Part shown: positions 60,033 to 64,000 of the stretch, piece by piece
How positions within the stretch are numbered: position 1 is the first letter of the stretch
Layout: each line of letters begins with the position of its first letter
The notes under the pieces: model-generated
The model's input: only the letters and a program-made list of their open reading frames with translations
What the model was told of the DNA's origin: nothing
The model's database searches: none
Assembly: GCA_004794785.1 (NCBI GenBank)
Contig: SJOL01005754.1
Span: 394,797 to 458,796, forward strand
Length of the DNA: 64,000 bases
Direction of reading: 5' to 3'
Source: Opisthorchis felineus
Lineage: Eukaryota; Platyhelminthes; Trematoda; Opisthorchiida; Opisthorchiidae
Made by a program: the position numbers and the translations under genes

Positions 60033-60365
60033 GATGGCTCAGTGTTTAGAGCGCAAATTTACTGACCGGAAGGTCTGTGGTTCGAACCCGACCTCCGCCT
60101 CTCGACTTCCGCTGTCTAGGTTTGGGCAACCTGACAGTATCCCAGCCCTCATGCTTCCTTCTGGTGGCATGGCAGTTAGGCACCGAAATGGTGCTACAGC
60201 TGAACGACGACCGGAGTGGATGCATGGATGTTCTACACTGGAATATTGCGACCAGGCTGGGTTTTTGAACTGGACGAAGCGACAACCTATGAGATCACAT
60301 AGGGAGTTTGTGGCGCTTTGTTCACCCTTCTCAACTGAGTGCCGCTTGAGCAATCAACTGCGCCC
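60033..60365 (+). mobile_element. tRNA-derived SINE (same head as the 2711 copy, different tail)
   Basis: Box A TGGCTCAGTGTTTAGAGCG (60035-60053) and box B GGTTCGAACCC (60079-60089) are 44 nt apart. The head and following 115 bp closely match the SINE at 2711 (TGACCGGAAGGTCTGTGG, CCCAGCCCTCATGCTTCCTT, GCAGTTAGGCACCGAAA) up to CTGAACGA at about 60207. After that the sequence is unrelated to the other copy's hammerhead-containing tail. A 143-codon frame runs through it and is the longest in the window. It is a SINE read-through ([29 protein letters not shown]), not a gene. The 3' end is approximate. Confidence 0.85.
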
Positions 60366-63300
60366 ACCCCCCGTTGGCGAACACATGGCTCAGTAAATCA
60401 CAGAGCTCTCGCTAGACCTAAACTGCTTTCAAATTCACAAGCCAGGAACCTGACCACATAGTAATGCGGTGCAACCGACTTATTTGGGAAGAATAGCACT
60501 GCAACGAACAACAGTAAAATAGGCTGGGCCTGGTCGGTGATCTGATTGGTTCATCGGAACTGAGACGGTAGCCACCCGCTAGTAGAGTACCGATCATGTT
60601 TTCGGTTGCTTTGACACGGAGGAACGGTTTACATCCGCAGGACCAGGTTAACAAACCGAAAAGATATTCTGATGTGCATGTCTTCGCCCAATTTCATTCC
60701 ACATTTCAGTAATTTGCCACTCAGTTCCTGCACAACCTTCTCAGTTTCGATGCTGATGTTGGTCAGCTAATCAAGTTTCCAATGCAATCCTAAAAAAAGT
60801 CATGATTCCAGAAAGACACATAGGTTAGAAAGCTTGATACACGAATTAATTCACTTCTACCAATCAGTCTGTTTCTCATGTTATTTCTCAGTTCATCTGC
60901 AACCATACCGACAGGTAGTTCAATAAGGTTGGTGATTACTTCTCAGAATATGTAGCGTATTACCTCTCGAAGTACCTGTTAAGGAAAGAGACTCACCCAC
61001 GCAGACGCGCAAACCGCCATTTTAGTCATAAAACACTTTCTAGTTGAATGTCAGATAACTGTTTTGAGTTTTACTACCAGAATAGAACCCCGACGAAGGA
61101 TTGCCGATGTAACTTGTGTGCACAAAACCTTCACTTGTTGTTACGCTGTGTCCAGATAAATCAAACATGCAATTTTTCCGGTTTTTGGTTTAGAATATCT
61201 CCTGAAGTGCTCCCGTTCAGAGATTTGTATTTTCTTGCCATTCTACTTCTATCTCGGTAAGCTCAAAAGAAATGAAATGTGGAATCTTGCCACGATTATG
61301 GTTGTCAATTTTTCATCCACATAAGTAGCTTGTGGAAATTAATAGCCCATGATATCACAAACAAGAAGAACTGGATTTTCATCGTGGCGAAACCGCCGGT
61401 TCTCTTTGTGATAAGAGTTCTTTTGGAGAACAAAGAGGCGGGGCTATAGGCTCAAAAAGCGGATCGGACACCGTTTTGTCTCTTCTGAGAAGAATTTCGA
61501 CCTGATCTATCTCAGCAGGGTTTACTTGACCTAAACGAAGCGATAGTTTCCTCAGGATCCTAAAACGTATTGCAGGATACATGGAATCACCCATTAACTA
61601 CGTTTCCTGAGGTGCCGTTTCCAGAGGAATAGCTGCGTTCCTTACAATTTCGCCAAAATAATGACCTTGTTGTTTTGGTGTTACGCAGCCATATTCACTG
61701 ACAAAATGTATGCGCGTGTTCCCAACTCAAATCGCACGTTAGCTGAGTTTCCCAGCCTCAACAATATACCTTTGCTCACTGAACTTTATTTCAGAAAATG
61801 TACATATATTTTGAAACTTATCAAATTTGTTCATCTGAATTAATTACTGTCAGTAAAAAATCCAAAGTATATTTGGAGTCATGTGAAACAACGGCACAAA
61901 TGTTAAAGAGGATGACACAGTACCGCACTCATCTTTAGACATAGCTTTGTGCAGGTACGTGGGAAAAAACGCGTAATAATCACTAGATGCCGAAATCCCT
62001 TAGTTACGGTAATTTAGCTTCAGACTGTGGGAAGGTTACACTACATGCTATAGAGATATATTTTATGGAAATGCTTTCTTCTAGAAAGGGATTACGCGCG
62101 TGGGCTACCAGGAATTTGTCATTTGATGATAATTTACTGTGTGGCCTATCTGAATTAACATCTATTTTCAACATAATCGGATCCTGATTGACTGAGGAAA
62201 CAATCATTTCATCCTGGTGAGAAAGAAAGTTACCAGAGTATCTTTCTAGGATAACTAGAGACCTTGTACGATGTCTTTTGCTTCAAAAGGCTTTTTGCTG
62301 CAAGGTGTGTCTGTTCACGTTTTAGAAAGCTTTCCTCGAACGATCAGCAATAAAGTTAGTGGGAAAAGGGTAAACGGTTCGAGTGAGTAATGCTTACTTG
62401 GGTGACTTGGGTGACCTAGTTTGCGTCATTGAGCACGCCTCTTTCCGTCTTGAGTGAGAATTTTTCATAGTATGCACAGAGAAATGTAGGTTTGTTGTCA
62501 GTGTGAACAGGTTTTGACATGTTAGTCGTGTAGTCTTAGTCCTGCTAACGGTGAGCTCTAAGCCACGTCAAAACATCAGTGTCCTACGCTGCACGGTCCT
62601 GTCTCGTATTTCAGACATACACGCGCACCACATGACCCAGTTTAATGACAAACCGAGCACTTCATCCAAGCTACCTATGGTTCCGTATTGCAGAAGCACC
62701 TCCAAAATAGTAGCTTGTACGATATCAAACAAGAATTCCATACACTCTTTCAGAGATACATTTACCTGAAACGTTCTTCCGATGCTTGAGTTTTCCTGGG
62801 TTGTGGTTGTGACGGTGTTCTAGTACCTCTTTCTGGTTGGACTTTCCGTTAGAGCGATAAATTTCATTAAAATGGACGTGTGTATGAAGAAGATAGCAAC
62901 GAAAGACATAGGCCACCTCTTCACTGTGGGTTACTTCTGCAATAAGTGAGTTTCAAAATTCAGCACAGAATCCACACAAGCAGGTGAAACACGATTGCCA
63001 GTAAGGTTAAACAGGCACACTCGATTTCTGCCTGTTGCTTTTGAGTACGAATTTAGCTATGGTGACCCTGCTGCCCACCACAGACAGAGCATTTGGCTTA
63101 TCCCAGATGACAGTCCCTTTTCAGAAATTATCCTTGACCACACTCCGGTCTATATGCTTGTGAAAGATTGCGTGCAAGTCGCAAAAAATTTCGACAATGG
63201 TTTCTATTTCTACTGTGTGCACTGACTTTGCATGCTAGGTCGCCTGATACGTACGACATAAATCCCACCGGTCTCCACCAAAGTATTACATCGTAGCTGC

Positions 63301-64000
63301 AAACTAAGGTCTTTGGATTCCGCAGCAGCCTGAGCTCCTAACAATACCATCACTAATTAACCCCTTCATGGTTTCGTCTCATGCTTTACCAATCTTTGTT
63401 CACCTTGGACTCACTAAGTGCGGACAGTTGTACCAATCTAAATAGAGTATTCCCTCTGAAGACAAAACTAAATCCGAATAAAATTGCTAGGGTTGCACCT
63501 CTTGCGTCTCAGAGGTCAATACTACTGCTCATTGGCATTATCACGGTTTCTAAAACGAGCTTCGATCACTTTCGGAAGATCCCTCTCAAGAAGACTCCAG
63601 TCACTTATCGATACCCAAGAATTAAAGCTTATCTTGATGCATCACGCTGTTTTTGATTGCTCAAACGGTTCATAGGTGGTTAAAAGCCTTGGAAGTTTCA
63701 GTTGGGATTTCATTCCTTAAGTGAAGTTACTGTACGTTAACTAGCCCGGGCAGCCGCTTCATCCTCGCCAAAAAAGTATAAGCAGTGCACATTTCATGAA
63801 AGTCTATGGTGATCCATTCCCTTTCCTTCCCGACAGTGGTTTAGCACTATACTATGGGGCCACACGTGGCTTTGTATCGACCTGATCAGCCTGTAATTAT
63901 GTGGGACATAGCGAAAATAGTCCTTCAGTTACGTCAGATGTTTTTTGAATGATGACTTTTTAGACGGAATTTCTGCCTCTCGCAGTTATTGGAGCATCGT
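60366..64000. other. No recognisable gene
   Basis: Frames up to about 91 codons (63381-63656, plus) without motifs. TTGGGTGAC occurs twice in tandem near 62398-62416. No shared repeats detected in this part. Confidence 0.35.

Noticed and set aside
59965..60396. Longest open frame of the window (143 codons) as a protein gene
   Set aside because: It is read-through of the tRNA-SINE, including boxes A and B. Frames on both strands are open here for the same reason.
1..64000. Bacterial operons, CRISPR arrays, rRNA genes, prophage
   Set aside because: No long co-directional ORFs, no regularly spaced short repeats and no rRNA signatures. The features fit eukaryotic nuclear DNA.

Overview
The window reads as nuclear DNA of an invertebrate animal, most likely a flatworm and probably a trematode. 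There are no operons, no long ORFs (the longest open frames are about 140 codons) and no ribosome-binding sites. What can be recognised is almost entirely retroelement debris: tRNA-headed SINEs, a non-LTR retrotransposon 3' end, a Penelope-like endonuclease relic, a possible Ty3/gypsy scrap and AT-rich microsatellites. The trematode assignment rests on the SINE with the SNPTSASRL read-through peptide (near 60080), which I recall from liver-fluke gene models, and on hammerhead-bearing SINE-like repeats as in schistosomes. It is an inference, not a database match.

The most interesting content is a dispersed repeat with a period of about 306 bp whose complementary strand encodes a type I hammerhead ribozyme. 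The core is CTGATGA, a 4-bp stem II, GAAA, the palindromic stem III ACCGGT and the cleavage triplet GTC, with a 6-bp stem I. Two copies (2302-2344 and 7057-7099, minus strand) have identical, apparently intact 43-nt cores. A third (2604-2646, plus strand) is nearly intact. About nine further copies or fragments are decayed. Two copies are bounded by perfect direct repeats of 12 and 11 bp, and their ends lie at different points of the unit. This is what insertion of reverse-transcribed circular, or tandemly transcribed and self-cleaved, RNA would leave. The family therefore looks like a metazoan retrozyme. Several copies also show fold-back (inverted) junctions.

Layout. 1-250: possible gypsy fragment. 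1690-3000: decayed retrozyme copy, then a head-to-head retrozyme pair, then a tRNA-SINE whose 3' tail is itself a decayed hammerhead. 4605-4664: second tRNA-like SINE head. 7004-7257: retrozyme copy with 12-bp target duplication. 8386 and 53149: two copies of a third tRNA-like head. 15240-15995: non-LTR ORF relic followed by a (TA)n tail. 21991-22296: retrozyme copy with 11-bp target duplication. 24274, 37903, 38360, 44543, 47650 and 54055: retrozyme fragments. 42411: tRNA-like promoter boxes. 49880-49966: another tRNA-headed SINE with a hammerhead-like core. 59040-59420: Penelope-like GIY-YIG C-terminal relic. 60033-60365: tRNA-SINE sharing its head with the one at 2713 but with a different tail.

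Protein-coding content is sparse and uncertain. A few short open stretches have plausible splice sites. The best are a terminal exon at 28162-28516 followed by AATAAA, a minus-strand exon at 34526-34855, and a possible PAN/apple-like exon at 39517-39688. The rest looks intronic or intergenic. If the interpretation is right, the parts connect: small non-coding retrozymes and SINEs that cannot move themselves would depend on reverse transcriptases from non-LTR and Penelope-like elements, and relics of both are in the same window.
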